In this document: piece after piece, positions 12,851 to 28,671 of the stretch
Layout: the number at the start of each line of letters is the position of its first letter
Position numbering within the stretch: the stretch's first letter is position 1
Assembly: GCA_016748015.1 (NCBI GenBank)
Contig: JAAOMT010000591.1
Coordinates: 382,751 to 446,750, forward strand
Length of the DNA: 64,000 nucleotides
Reading direction: 5' to 3'
DNA from: Geosiphon pyriformis
Taxonomy: Eukaryota > Glomeromycota > Glomeromycetes > Archaeosporales > Geosiphonaceae
The notes under the pieces: model-generated
Seen by the model: the letters and a program-made list of their open reading frames with translations, nothing else
Database searches by the model: none
Told to the model about the DNA's origin: nothing
Program-made: the position numbers and the translations under genes

Positions 12851-13201
12851 AAAAAAATCCCGAAAAATTTTATATTGATAAAAAAAACGCGAATTAAATA
12901 TTGTTAATTATATCTTTGTTTTGATTAATTAATTGTTATTTTAATACATTCTTTATTATTTATAGATAGCTAATATAGTTATAAATAAATTTTTATAAAT
13001 ATTTTTATTATTTATGGAACACAAAATAATATATTTACATATTAATATTTGTATATAAACTCTTTATTTTATAAATATTTCCATTTTTTTTATTGTTGTT
13101 TTTTAGTATTTATTAAATATATTAAAACCAAATTTATCTTAGTTTTGGTTATATTAGATTTATTTAAAATATTTACAAATTTTAACAATTTTCAGTTTTT
13201 A

Positions 13202-13202
<1 letters not shown>

Positions 13203-13250
<48 letters not shown>
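13203..13250 (+). repeat. (ATT)n microsatellite
   Basis: About sixteen perfect ATT units. A second, shorter ATT run lies near 50,675-50,700. The Ile-rich ORF across it is an artefact of the repeat. Confidence 0.9.
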
Positions 13251-13252
<2 letters not shown>

Positions 13253-13760
13253 CTCAAACATATAAATTAAAATTTTAATATTATTATAATTGAAATATTT
13301 TATATTTAAATAATACTTGTTATATATATTTTTTACTGTTGTTAAAAATACATTGTAAATTGTTTTTATTAAATAAAATTACAAAAAAGTTGTGTATTTG
13401 TTAGTTAAATCAAACTTTAAATTGTTGTTTAGTTGCCAAATTTTAAAGTTTTTTTTCAGTTTATTTTATTAATATTAACATTTCCAAAAATTTCTACTTT
13501 ACACAAAATGTTTTCAAACATAAGTTTTTACAATTTTTTTAATATTATAAGATATTGTTATTGTTAAACACTTTTTTGCTTTGGTTAAATAACATTTCAT
13601 ATTGATAAACTAGGTCCACCAACTTATTTGCTTTTTCATTATTTGTTATTTTATCATAATTGTTAAAACTCCTGATTTAACACCATTTTGGAGAATTCTT
13701 GAAAATCTCAAATCCTAAAATTGCCATAAAATATTAAGATAATAAACTCATCTACTATAT

Positions 13761-14789
13761 TCAGAAATCAAGTTGATCGACTAGCCATTTTTTGAAATAA
13801 AGACAAGATTTAGGTGATACGACCCCATCCTCTGAGCAATAATTAAATATTGGACATCTTCCACAAGGCATGTCAGTCCACGCATTTCCTACATAATAAT
13901 CATCCCCTTGAGGTTCACGCAATGCCTTGTAGACGACTTGAGAATCATCATCCTCTTCATCCTCCTCATCCTTTTCTTCCTCATTCTCAGTTTCATTTTC
14001 AGAATCGTTTCCTTGTTTGCCACCATGCGTAGCAATAACTTTTCTTTCTATTTTTCCATCAAAAATTAATAGATCAAGGAGAGAATCGATATCTGATGGT
14101 TCTAAACGAGTATCTGTGATTTTACTTTCAATGACGAAATTATGAATTTGTTTGGCGTTAGGATAATTAGGATGAGAAGCGGAATATATTGCAGTCGCAC
14201 TGTTTTTCGGGTAACTTCTGGACAGAATGTATCTATAAGCAACTAAAGTCAATTGTTCTACGAAATCAGAATCTAGTGTTTGATCTGTAAACCATGGACC
14301 CCCAGTAATCTCTTGCGAAGGTTCTAATTCAAAGAGCATATAGGTTTTACGTGTAGGATTCTGAACTGGCTTGACAGCCTTTATTAAATTTTTGCTTTCC
14401 AAACTCTTATAAACACGGGTAAGAGCTGTTTGGTGTAAATTGGTCTTCATTTTGATGTATTTCGTCCAAATTCCTTGGGTACCAGAGTGCCTAATAACCT
14501 TTAAGACCATCATTTCTTCTTCATTTAACTTGTTATGTTCTGGCAAAAGCTCCAGTGCATGATAGGTAAGCTCAGTATCCTCATCGATTCGCATTTCGAC
14601 CAAACTGGTTCTAAGGAGTTTATTAATAATGGTTACTAGCTGCTGCACCGGTATAACGAGTTCCTCGGCAATTGTTTGCGCCGAGGCACCATCCTCCCCT
14701 TTCCTCCTAAGCAATTGGTAGACTTTGAGTTCCTGGGGTTGCATTGTCTTGGTCGACATTTTGGGAAGAGTAAGTTGAATGGCAGGCAA
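13761..14789 (-). CDS. RPC34: RNA polymerase III subunit RPC34/RPC6
   Basis: An intronless frame of 342 codons encoding the RPC34 (POLR3F) subunit, which with its partner subunits opens the promoter during tRNA and 5S gene transcription. The N-terminal half has tandem winged-helix character (VYQLLRRKGEDGASAQTIAEE near residue 24, then LNEEEMMVLKVIRHSGTQGIW near 90). An acidic, probably disordered tract occupies about residues 262-285. The C-terminus has C309, C312, C318 and C329 (PCGRCPIFNYC...SC), the cysteines that in the eukaryotic family bind a 4Fe-4S cluster. Length fits the family. The Met at residue 11 is an alternative start. It is the first gene next to the left AT-rich compartment, yet shows no decay. 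Confidence 0.95.
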   Translation of the reverse strand: MPAIQLTLPKMSTKTMQPQELKVYQLLRRKGEDGASAQTIAEELVIPVQQLVTIINKLLRTSLVEMRIDEDTELTYHALELLPEHNKLNEEEMMVLKVIRHSGTQGIWTKYIKMKTNLHQTALTRVYKSLESKNLIKAVKPVQNPTRKTYMLFELEPSQEITGGPWFTDQTLDSDFVEQLTLVAYRYILSRSYPKNSATAIYSASHPNYPNAKQIHNFVIESKITDTRLEPSDIDSLLDLLIFDGKIERKVIATHGGKQGNDSENETENEEEKDEEDEEDDDSQVVYKALREPQGDDYYVGNAWTDMPCGRCPIFNYCSEDGVVSPKSCLYFKKWLVDQLDF

Positions 14790-15007
14790 ATTAGCTTAAA
14801 CTGCAGTTTAAAATATCGGATCAACACATGATTCAGTGAGTAATATTTATTATCATGATATCAAAAAGTTTTAATTAATGATTTTTTTAATTCCGAATTT
14901 TTGGTTTATATTTTTATTTTCATTTACAAAATTAAATTAAAAATTAAAGAATCTTATTCTAATGAACATATTTTACAATCTATGAAGTAAAATTTACTAA
15001 AAAACAA

Positions 15008-18910
<3,903 letters not shown>

Positions 18911-19199
18911 TTTGATTGGGACTTTGCTCAAACAGGTGAAATATAATGTGACACCAAATAATGTTAAAACAATCAACAGGAGTTTATTCCTCGACCGAAA
19001 ACTATGGAAAATGACTAAAGAAATTTTGCGGGAGTTTTTGAAATTTTTAAAGCACTATCCTAAACTAGATACGATCTCTAGTCAGCCACTGAAGGCTCTG
19101 CTATATGACATCATTCTTGCGATTCTCCGATTCAATGAATAAACATCCTATTGCTGAATATCATGAACCTTATTAGTACACACTTCCCATTTCAACGTA
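18911..19199. promoter_or_regulatory. Shared divergent promoter region, PMR1/ATG6
   Basis: 289 bases separate the proposed ATPase and ATG6 start codons, so both promoters must lie here or overlap the 5' ends. No TATA box or known operator was recognised with confidence. Confidence 0.45.
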
Positions 19200-21156
19200 A
19201 TGTTTAGTTGTCAACGTTGTGAGCAGCCGATCAGACTCGACGAATCTCTTGGAGATCTCAGCACTGCTTCAGTTGACCTTCTATTGGGTTGGTGATTTGT
19301 GTTTTCGAACTTGTGAGGAAGCTTTGCAGAAGTTTTTGCAAGAGCTCATCTTTAGTAACTCCCACGATTAGCACCACTCCCTGACGACAATGTTCCTGAG
19401 TCGACTACTCAAATCCAAATTCGACCCGGAAGGACGCTGAACAAAAGTTCAAAGCAAACCTCTTTTAAACCAGAAACCGATGTTAGCTCACTCGCAAAAC
19501 GTTCAGTAGCTTCACCTCAAATTTCGAACTCTTCACGATCATCTGCAAGCAACAATAAGGAATCCTTCCTTGGACCCTCGGAATCATATGTAATGTTACC
19601 CCGTTCCCACATAACAGTTCCCCCCAATCATTCAACTGAAAACTCAATAGATGGAGCAAATCCTGACGATCAACAAAGGGCTAGTCTAAGTTATCGACTT
19701 AAACTCGCGAGCCGCTTATTCGATCTTATGTCATCGCGGTCTGAAATTGATCATCCCTTATGTCAAGAATGCACGGATATGCTTTTAGACAGTTTGTCTA
19801 AGCAGTTGTCAGACGCCTCAAGAGAACGAGATTGCTACTTGGATTTTGTCAAGAAAGTAAATTCTAGAGTAATTAGTGACACTAAACAGGACGATTTGAG
19901 AAAAGAGATTCAAGAGGCAAGAGGAAATATTTTTGGAGTTCTTTCAATAGTAATTTAACTAATCTTTGTACTTTACTTTTTTTTATAGATAAAAATCCGT
20001 GAATCGCGTGCTATCGCAACTCTAAAAGAAATAGAGCGTGAAAGGGATAATATGAAGTTGGAACTAGCTGATTTAGAAAAAGAAGCGAAGGAATTGGATC
20101 AATTAGAAGAAAGGTGATGCAAAAAAAAGTGTTGTTGCCGATTGCATCAATGTTATTAATTACTCGACTTTATAGCTACTGGCAAGAATTCAACGACTTT
20201 CATATTCTGCTACAAACATTTCAGAACGAGAGGGACAGTGTCAATCTAAAATACGATCATGATGCAAGACAACTAGAGAAACTGCAAAAAACAAATGTTT
20301 ATAATGACACTTTTTGTATCAGTCAAGATGGAAATTTCGGCACAATAAACGGTTTTCGATTGGGTCGTTTACAAACTCAACCGGTAAGATGATAAGGTAA
20401 TGAAATAAGTATTTTATAATTTTAAGGTTCTGATTATTGATTAGGTCGAATGGAGTGAAATAAACGCTGCTTGGGGACAAGCTCTTCTTTTATTGGCAAC
20501 CATTGCCAATAAACTTAATTTCACTTTTAAAAAGTATGTATCGTTTATCTTTTTTCAATTTCATTATTTATAATCAAATATATTTAATTCTGGACCACAG
20601 CTACCGTCTTGTTCCTCTAGGATCTTTTTCCCGGATTGAAAAAATTGGCGATGACAACGCAGTTTACGGATTGTAAGAATAAACATCTCGAAAACTTTCT
20701 TATCAGAATTTTATATAAATCTAAACCTCTCTATTAGATATGGATCTGGTGATATAGCGATTAGTCGATTGTTTCACAATAGTCGTTTCGACAATGCCAT
20801 GGTCGCATTTTTGAATTGCGTACAGCAATTGGGAGAATATGCGGAACGACAAGATCCAAACCTGAAGCTACCATACAGGTAATTTTTTTTATATCCGAGG
20901 CTTGTACTTAATTGAAGTCCTAGAATTTTCAAGTCGACAAAAATTACCCATTTTTTTTTGACGGATGAATAGCATAAACAAAGATAAAATTGGGGATAGA
21001 TCGGGAGAAGCATCGATTCGTCGACAATTCAATCAAGATGAATCGTGGACGCGTGCCCTCAAATATACTTTGACACATCTCAAGTGGATATTGGCCTATG
21101 CATCTTCTTCAAATCATGATTGGGTGAAACAGAAATCCAATTTGTTGTCAAGATAA
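19200..21156 (+). CDS. ATG6: Autophagy protein Atg6/Beclin 1
   Basis: Encodes the Beclin family subunit of the Vps34 PI3-kinase complexes, which acts in autophagosome nucleation and vacuolar sorting. The first exon starts at ATG 19200 with the CxxC-type pair CQRC and the family segment [18 protein letters not shown]. Exon 2 (from about 19,369) has a disordered linker, then [20 protein letters not shown], where the family coiled coil begins. The coiled coil runs through REREC-like and [13 protein letters not shown] segments. The evolutionarily conserved C-terminal domain follows: [18 protein letters not shown]-type [44 protein letters not shown] and [20 protein letters not shown]. Stop at 21154-21156. 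Six or more short introns, all with GT-AG borders where checked; the donor near 19,938 is the least certain. It appears complete. Confidence 0.95.
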
Positions 21157-21212
21157 ATCTTGCTTTTTAAGATTGACATGCCCAAAATTTTCCCAGGGTT
21201 TTCAATATCTTT

Positions 21213-22790
21213 TTAGATGTTTAAACTTTCTGCTTCAAATTTTCTGAGCAGTCGCATTGATAACTCATATACAGTAAATGTAGAACCAGCAGCAGGCAAG
21301 CTGTAATCAAAGGCAAAAATGATGTGCGTTAACGTTTTGGAAATCAGATAAAAGAATAGAATCACAGAAATTAGATTAATCACCTTCGTAAAACTTTTCA
21401 AATAATTTGGGGTACCCGCATAATAAATTAATTGTTAATTCAACGTTGGTGATAGCAAGAGAATTTATCATTAATTTTCAAAAAAAAAACTTACGAGTTG
21501 GAGTGATGCCGCGTGTAAGTGCTTTCCAACCTTCATTTCGATAGATTGATGCCAAAGTATTGAATACGTAAAAGCTACCCTTTGGAGGGTTGGTTTGGTT
21601 TTGAATCTGAGCCAATGTATTAATTTTATTGAGGTCAATAATATCTATTATATTGAAGAGATAAAATTGAATGACATGTGCACCTTTGATTTAACTACAT
21701 CTAATGGGTAGCAACACAGCCAATAACAGACACCACCAAAAGCTCCCGCAGCCATCAATCGTGATGGGGGAAGATTGTCTGGATTGCTTCCATAAAGAGT
21801 CAATTTCCTTTTGGCGAATTCAAATCCACTATAAAATCCAGCGTATCCCGGAATTTCACGAAAGACTGTTGCCCAAAATCCACGGAAAAGACCATTTCTA
21901 ATACCGTGTTCCTGGAGCAGTTTTTGCGCGCAATCAATTGGCCCTTTATACAGTAAAACATCTTTCGCGGTTGGTCCAGTTTTAACACTTCCATATTGCG
22001 CTTGCATCTTAATTTTTAGAAGTTCAACGGGAGAAGCTAATATACTATTAACTACACCTTTAACCCAAAGATATATCAATTCATTTGCACAAATCTTGGG
22101 AGAAAATTTATTTGAAAATAACATGTTTGGAAATATATGGCTTGCCTGCTCCTGCACCGGCAATGGCTATTTTTGAAAGTGAAAGTTGATTATTGCTAGG
22201 ATCTATTGTTTGTATTGATTTAAACCGGGAATACGTAGCAAAAAGTAGTGCGTTCACAGCCCCAATTCCAACAAGGGGACTTGCCATTCCTTTATATAAA
22301 AAAAGTGTTGTTAGCATTAATGTAAATATTCAGACATAAATATGTAAACCTACCTTTATAAAGGGCGAAAAATCCTTCATTCTTCAAGGTTTGAAAAAAA
22401 CAATCCATTGGACCTTTAAACCGTGAGTTCTCAATTTGAAGTCGAACCTATTCAGAAATATCCACTTAGAAATGAGACATAAATTTCAAAGAAAGAGGTC
22501 CAAAATAAATAAAACTAATACACACTTTTATTGTATCTAAGGGCTGCCCAATAGCAACTTGTGCCTGAGAGAAAATTCTGAAGAAATAAGTTACATGAAT
22601 TGAAGGAAAAAGAATTAGGTTCCCGAAAGACTTACCATGCCGGCAAAGCTGACATATACCCAAAGTGTGATAGTGGGAGAATGTTAGATTGGAAAAACAC
22701 GCGATGGGGAATATTTGGTACAAACCTGCCTGCCACAAAATCATGCCAGCCATTATTTGATGAAGGGGAAGGAGTAGAGCTTTTAGTCAT
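21213..22790 (-). CDS. Mitochondrial carrier, carnitine/ornithine (SLC25A20/15-like) group
   Basis: Inner-membrane solute carrier with three tandem repeats carrying PLDTIK, PVELLK and PLDVVK, the family PX[DE]XX[KR] motifs. [10 protein letters not shown] and the FREIPGY segment in helix 4 point to the carnitine/basic amino acid group; the exact substrate is not readable. The splice model giving 312 residues is 22726-22790, 22636-22648, 22526-22564, 22354-22447, 22146-22289, 21684-22057, 21495-21606, 21384-21393 and 21213-21300. Two exons are only 13 and 10 nt, and the intron 22058-22145 uses a GC donor. Each is needed to keep frame and to restore the family consensus ([38 protein letters not shown]). 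The model is by eye, without transcripts. Confidence 0.9.
21384..21393 (-). other. 10-nt microexon of the mitochondrial carrier
   Basis: TTTTACGAAG on the minus strand, preceded by AG and followed by GTGATT. Joined between CCAACTC (ending at 21495) and CTTGCC (starting at 21300), it yields TPTLLRSLPAAG, the normal carrier sequence before the last helix. Skipping it shifts the frame. Confidence 0.85.
22636..22648 (-). other. 13-nt microexon of the mitochondrial carrier
   Basis: CTTTGCCGGCATG on the minus strand, preceded by AG and followed by GTAAGT. It joins exon 1 (ending GTGGCAGGCAG) to the exon starting GCACAAGTT, giving [17 protein letters not shown], the expected first-helix consensus. 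Skipping it breaks the frame. Confidence 0.85.
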
Positions 22791-23172
22791 AAGAAGTTTT
22801 TCCACGTCAAATATAGAGCTAAGAATGAAAACATTCTCGGCGCACGATTCGGAGGTTTTATTTTTTTTGTTTGTACTGCAGTTATTGGACGCGATTAATC
22901 AATAGAAATCGTAACTAGCCCTAATAGGCAAATGCCAATTGTCAATGCTAATTAAAATTCGGGGAATTTTGAAAAGGTAAAAAAATCGCAGTTTATTGTA
23001 AAAATTGATGATACGACATGCATCCCCTCATTGTTCCAACTTCTACTAGGTAAATAGTTGTGAATGTTGCACAATTGTCGTACACTATCAACAGAACAAG
23101 GTACGTTCACTACTGAATTGGGAACCAAATACACTCAAATCCGAAAAAAGACCTTTCCATATTCTGTTTTAG

Positions 23173-24120
23173 ATGTCAAACAGCGCCTCGACAAACGAGT
23201 TCTCCAAGCAAACTTCAAAAAATAACGCTGGGCAATCTCCTGCCGCGAAAAATACTGCCTCACGTACTTATCATCTTATCCAGTGTGCGTCTTTTGTATT
23301 TGTGAATTCCGATAAATAGAGCATGAACTTCTCATTTTTTTTCTTTGCCTCCTTTATTCTAAATATTTGAAAAATTAAAAAATAGAAAATAAGAAAAAAG
23401 CTGCTGCGATTCAGGCTACTGCAGGTATTTTTATTTTTATTTGGTGGTTATTGCTTTTTCTAAGAATGTAGGTTAATAATTTTCACATTTCGCAAAAATT
23501 GCTCGGATGCTCCGTACTCTTAGATTGGTAAGAAGACTATGAAATTAAGAAGTTTCTATTTTTGACGCGCTTGTTTTTAGGCGGTCAAAAAACAATTTTT
23601 ATTTGATGTCCTATACTATCCTGCAATAGGAATAGCTTGTTAATATGGGCAAGAAAACAACGGGGCCCTTATTATGACCCGACGACACGTATGTATCATG
23701 TCGACAGAAATTCACGACGGTATTTTTCCGGATATACCCTAGAAGATGCCGAAGCGTAAGTGATACAATAATAACCAACATTTGGTAAAATATGATATAT
23801 AAAGATCAAATTTAAATTATTATCACTTTTTAACCAGTGAAAATCTTAGCGTCGCATCTGGTCAGAAAAATCTCCATGATACTACCACAAGTGTTAGTAT
23901 CGAGAAGGAAGTAATCAATCTTCATCATCCAAATCGCCATATATCACCTCCTCGGCCTTCGCGACATGCAAGTCCAAGCGGTGGTCGTCGTCCGGGCCGT
24001 CCAAAGTAATAAATCCATGATTTTTGTTAATTGTTAAAACGTTTCATTTGGAAATTTCTAACCATTCTGTTCTTTTATAGAAAATCCGAAATTGGAAAGA
24101 CTAGCCTTAATGTTTCATAA
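23173..24120 (+). CDS. Unrecognised small protein with basic GRPK tail
   Basis: Open, spliced coding character on the plus strand, divergent from the carrier. Exon 1 starts at ATG 23173 (MSNSASTNEFSKQ...) and is Ser/Asn/Lys-rich. A later exon at about 23,640-23,757 encodes RKQRGPYYDPTTRMYHV and RRYFSGYTLEDAEA, followed in phase by an exon ending GGRRPGRPK and a final exon KSEIGKTSLNVS with stop at 24118-24120. The joins in the middle (23,281-23,640) are uncertain. GRRPGRPK resembles an AT-hook core, which would suggest DNA binding, but a single short match is weak. I do not recognise the family. Confidence 0.55.
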
Positions 24121-24465
24121 ATCAAACTTGTAATACATCCCTAAAATCCATCTAACCTCCTATTGTATTTCTATTTCCTGATATAGGCAAAGCAGCAAAA
24201 TAATTCCTGGGAAAATTCATTGCGAGGTATGTAATAGCGGCAATAAATTCGTGTTCCATGTTCTCATACCTTCGAATTATTCAAGTGATGTCAGAAATAT
24301 TCATATAGATTTGTATACCTTTTGTATTAACGATAGAAACATGACAAATCATTTTTAGTTAATTCCAATTAGAATAAAAAATAAACTAGAATTTCTCTTT
24401 AAGGTTCAACAAGTTCAGTTTTGAATTAAATTTTTGAAACGCGAAAGATTATTCATACAAAAACT
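24121..24465. other. Intergenic region between convergent genes
   Basis: Region between the stop codons of the preceding plus-strand gene and CTP1. No gene or motif seen. Confidence 0.4.
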
Positions 24466-25934
24466 CTATTTATGGCCCTTGAAAGTTTTCTTAAACGTTT
24501 TTTTTTACAGAAAAAGCGTCCAGAAGGGAAATCACCTGTTCATATACGGTAAATATAATACCACCAGAGAGCTATCGAAATATGAAATATTAGCAAACGA
24601 AAGGAGACTTTCAATACCAAAAATATAAGATTATAAACATACCAATAATCTACTTAATCTTGGGGTAGCGCCTTTCCACAAAGCTAATACTCCATCATTT
24701 CTTATGACTGTCCATAAACAATGAAAAGAACTTCGATACAACTCTTTGGCGTGTAATCCCTGCATCTTAGTCTTCACAACGTCTAAGGGCATCGTGGTAT
24801 AAACGGTGACAATCCCGGCGATCGATCCTATACCAAAAGTTACAATCCATGGCAAAGGTTGTCCTGGTCCATTTCTTTTTTGAAACTCTTGTTTAAGAGT
24901 TGAATATGTGGAAAATCGTACCGCTTGATTGGCCCCTTGTCTCATCATTACAGGAAAAACACCACGATATATACCCCCAAGCCCTTCTTGATTCACAATC
25001 CTAGTTATACCTGGCGATAATGGATAATTTTAGTTAAACCAATAAAAAGTAAATTTCAAACTTTTCATTTCGGCTAATGCTATAGTTCACCCGTACCATG
25101 TATGAGGCCTTTGTATTGGGGGTGGGGCTGAATATGATCATGAATTAATTTTGTCCTTTTTAAATGGAAGATAGTTATGAGGAACTTCAATGAATATAAA
25201 TCAAAATAAATGAAAAGATTTTATCCATACTTTATTGTTTCCGTTGGAGTTACAACCGTAACTGCCTCTGTCATACCGGCTCCCAATCCAGCTTGAACGG
25301 ATTTTAAAGGTTAATAGATAATATCTCGAGACTCTTAAAAATTCATTCTAGAAGCATCTTACCGAGCATTGATTTCGGCCCAGAAATATTTCCTTTTTCA
25401 TCGGATAGCAGTTTTTTAAGCTCATCATAAGTCAAAAACCGAACCCCAGCTTTGGCAGCGGTTCCTATAACCAACGCTGACAAACCCTTATAAAGTGCAA
25501 AAAATCCTCGAGTCCGTATAGTGGTAACCCCGCAATCTATTGGGCCTTTATAAAGCTGGAGAGATGATCAAAAGATATTATCTCATCACTATCAATCGAT
25601 TATTACTATATGGAAAATATAGCATTTTAAACATGCCTTTTCACCGCTCTTTGTATCCTGCAATTGTAACTGTGTTTTAATAAATTCGGTAGGATACTTG
25701 ACAAGGCAAAAAAAAAGATAAATCGGGGTTACAAGCATTGAGAGCAAACATTTGAGATAGAATCCAATAATCAACACACTGTAATAGTTGCTTCGACCCC
25801 ACCGGCTACAAGTCCAGCGAAAAGTGACTGAAGCGGACGGTCTTTCTAAGAATACTCCAGGAGATTGTCAACTGGGATAATATGTGGTAGCAAGTGAAGC
25901 ATGGCAGGTTGCTAAATACCTTTTGAGGTGACAT
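24466..25934 (-). CDS. CTP1: Mitochondrial tricarboxylate (citrate) carrier
   Basis: Citrate/tricarboxylate exchanger of the inner membrane. Starts at ATG 25934 (MSPQK, then KDRPLQSLFAGLVAGGVEA) and contains YPTEFIK, TPTETIK and MPLDVVK as the three signature motifs, plus FPVMMRQGANQAVRFSTYS and WKGATPRLSRLL, which are typical of the citrate carrier branch. The last exon gives SGGIIFTVYEQV and ends at 24466. About 310 residues, normal for the family. The intron 25556-25636 begins with GC (GAAAAG|GCATGT) and ends CTCCAG; the nearby GT would put a stop in the next exon, so the GC donor is required. Exon phases agree at every join checked. Same strand as the other carrier 1.7 kb downstream. Confidence 0.93.
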
Positions 25935-26136
25935 GGCTAAGAGTTTAAAGCCAAAATTTTATATATTACAGAAAACCCTAGCTGTTATCGAGAAACGGCT
26001 CGGGTTACTCTAACGTCTAAATATTTATTTTGACAATCACAAATACCCAATCAAACATAGATCGACAAACTTTAAAAACCTGTCAAGACTTTTAAGCCTA
26101 ATCATTGTTGCCCCTGGTACATTCCTTGATATTAAT

Positions 26137-27486
26137 ATGGACTTGGCTAGTTCACTTAAATTAATTTTACAGGCAAAAGCCTCAGAGCCATCAGACGGAG
26201 ATCTTTCCTGGCCTTTATTATGCCAGTTACTTTTAGCCGAAGAACCAAAAGTGTGTTTTTGATCATTATTATTATAATTACATTAGTGGATTTGAACTTT
26301 CGTTTGAAATGTTAACCATTTCAATTCATATCTTGTTAAAGACGACAGTGCCTCATGATGAAACTACAATTCACCTTCACAAGTGTATATCCAATTGCCT
26401 GGCCGAAAAAGCACAAAAACCTTCACAATTTGAAAAAGGATGTCTTCAACGTCCCTTCTATCTTGCGTTGGCTGAAATGCTTCAGAAATCTATTGAAAAT
26501 TATGGCCAGTTTCCTGTTGAAATAAAAGCTAGTAAAGTTTTTATGCTTGAAATTAAAAATCTGCAAAGGTTAGTTGATCAAGGGCTTTCGAAACAGAATT
26601 CATGACCTACATATTTCCCATTTTTAATACATGATTGGCTTCTCAACAAAGTCCAGATTGGAAGAAATCGAAAATGAATTAAAAAAGCTGCGTTCCTTTT
26701 TAACCAATACATCTTATCCGTTGTGTAATTTGGATCAGAAAAAGCTCTCTAGGTTTCTTTTTGAGGTACTATTAAGAAAAATCTTGCAGCTAATGTATCA
26801 AATTTATAATCTATTTTTACTTTGCTCAATATATCCACAGTTTTTGACTCCAAATGATCTTAATACATTTCTGGGACTTCGAACTACTGTTGGATCCTCC
26901 CCTCGACTTCCTCCTTCTTTATCAGAGTGCATCAAATCATTTACGAGGGTGTATGTGAAAAATTCTGCAAAAGACCCATCGAAAAGTACAAAAACTAATA
27001 CACTCACAGTCGGCGCCAAAGCCTTTTCTAAGCATTGCCATCGTGATATATCTGCTTCTTTTTGGGGAAAATGTACTGGAAGTAAGTTACCTCAAGATTG
27101 TCTAGTGAGGTTTGCTTTTATACTCACATTGATGAATTTTTACAGCCGAGAAGCAAAAAAATGAACAAGCTAATTATCTTTTAGCCAATATATTGACAAA
27201 TGCCGCTTGGATAAACTTACATTCATTGCCGGTAATTGAATTTATCTCGAGAAATTTTCAAGAACTTACAAATTAATATCTCATTTTGTAGCATGATACT
27301 CGCGTATACGAAATTCGCAATGAACAAGGATATGGAGCACGCTGGGAAATATATGAACCTAAGATTCAAGATATTGGTAGCGCTTCCACTGCTCAAGGCG
27401 AGACCAATAAAGATGCTATTATCATTTTCCGTGGGTTTTTGGAGCCACAAATGGAAGACGGCCACTCCAAAGGATGGGTTCATTAA
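26137..27486 (+). CDS. Conserved protein of unknown function
   Basis: Divergent from CTP1 (about 200 bases between start codons). Starts at ATG 26137 (MDLASSLKLILQAKASEPS). Several exons follow: one with HKCISNCLAEKAQKPSQFEKG and LALAEMLQKSIENYGQFP (about 26,340-26,600), one with SRLEEIENELKKLRSFL (about 26,659), one with LTVGAKAFSKHCHRD and FWGKCTGS (about 26,840-27,085), and the last two with EKQKNEQANYLLANILTN and VYEIRNEQGYGARWEIYE, ending FRGFLEPQMEDGHSKGWVH at 27486. The ordered, low-bias sequence and in-phase joins show a real gene. The C-terminal motif seems familiar from widely conserved uncharacterised eukaryotic proteins, but I cannot name the family. Some internal splice sites (26,600-26,660 and 26,765-26,840) are unresolved. 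Confidence 0.75.
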
Positions 27487-27708
27487 TTGATGAGATATTG
27501 TTCGTCCATATTTATTCATGAAATTGATAATAAATCAATTAATATACATATTGAATCTCAATATTATGATAAATGCTCAAAAACCAGAACTTTTTTGAAA
27601 TAGCGCTTTCAACTCTAATGTTACCCTGTTGTCCCTGATGGGAAGTTGAAATTAAACAGGTATAGTTTTGAAAATCTGGAAAAGTACCCTAAATTTACAA
27701 AATAAAAC

Positions 27709-28451
27709 TTAGATTTGGTCGAGTTGTCTCAAAGTTTCCTCAAGTTCCGCTTTAGACTGCTGATATTGTTCCAGAAGCTTTTCATATTTTTCTTCCGATT
27801 GAGCACGTTCTCCATCAAGCTGGTGCACTTTTCTTTCAAAATGCTCTGCTTTGACATCGGTTTGGCGGAGTCTTGTATCATTAAAATTGATTAATCGGTT
27901 ATTAAAATTTTGATTATGTCAAAGTAATTCAAAAATTCAAAAATTAGATTTAGATACTTTTCAGTAGTTTCCCTCAAGTTTTTTTCGGTACTATCCAACT
28001 CACTCTCAAGCAAGGCAATCTTTCGCTGGAGACCCTCGATGTTACTCTTAGAGGATTCCTCCTCCTCTTGCAAATGTTTTGAATCGGCTAGTTTTTTTTC
28101 GGCACGGTCGACCTGTGCTTCCAAAAGAATTAACTTATTTTGGAGAGAGAGGATTTCTTGGTCTTTGCTGGCAGATTCTTGCTTCTCTTTCTTTAGTGCG
28201 GCTTCCGCATCTTCTGCACGCTGACTAGCGGCATCAGCTTCGGCACGTAAAGCGGTAAGTCTCTAGAAAAGTGAAAAATAAGGGCGCTCGTGCTAAATAA
28301 CCTTATCTGCAATTACAGAAATGACCAAGCAGATTATAAAAGTTTGCCCCCTTCAAACATGGCCAAACTTGAGTTTTAATGCAACCACTCCGTCTCAAAA
28401 GAAATGCTAGCATTAATTCAAAAGAAGACACACCTCCTTGAACCTTTCCAT
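27709..28451 (-). CDS. TPM1: Tropomyosin
   Basis: Coiled-coil protein that binds along actin filaments and stabilises cables and the cytokinetic ring. First exon MERFKE (start 28451), joined to RLTALRAEADAASQRAED (exon to about 28,262), then a long heptad-repeat exon with LEGLQRKI-type IEGLQRKIALLESELD and NLRETTEK, and a last exon with VKAEHFERKVHQL, ending at 27709. The spliced product is 161 residues, the usual length of the short fungal tropomyosins. Three introns, all GT-AG. No disruption. Confidence 0.95.
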
Positions 28452-28671
28452 CGGAAGCTATAGGTTTCAAAACAAACGTTGATTAAGAGGAGGTTAGGAA
28501 AGAAGTAAGCGTTTGCTGATGCTACAATAGACAACTCATATCTGTCTCAGCTATATCCCAAAGCGTAGTACAAAGTGGATAAACACGATTTGCAGATTTT
28601 CAATCTGCATTGATTAAATTTCCAGCGTCCAAGACATTTGTATAATTGAAAAAACGAATCCATCAAATTGG

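Noticed and set aside
13049-13270. ORF with a poly-Ile end
   Set aside because: Produced by the ATT microsatellite.
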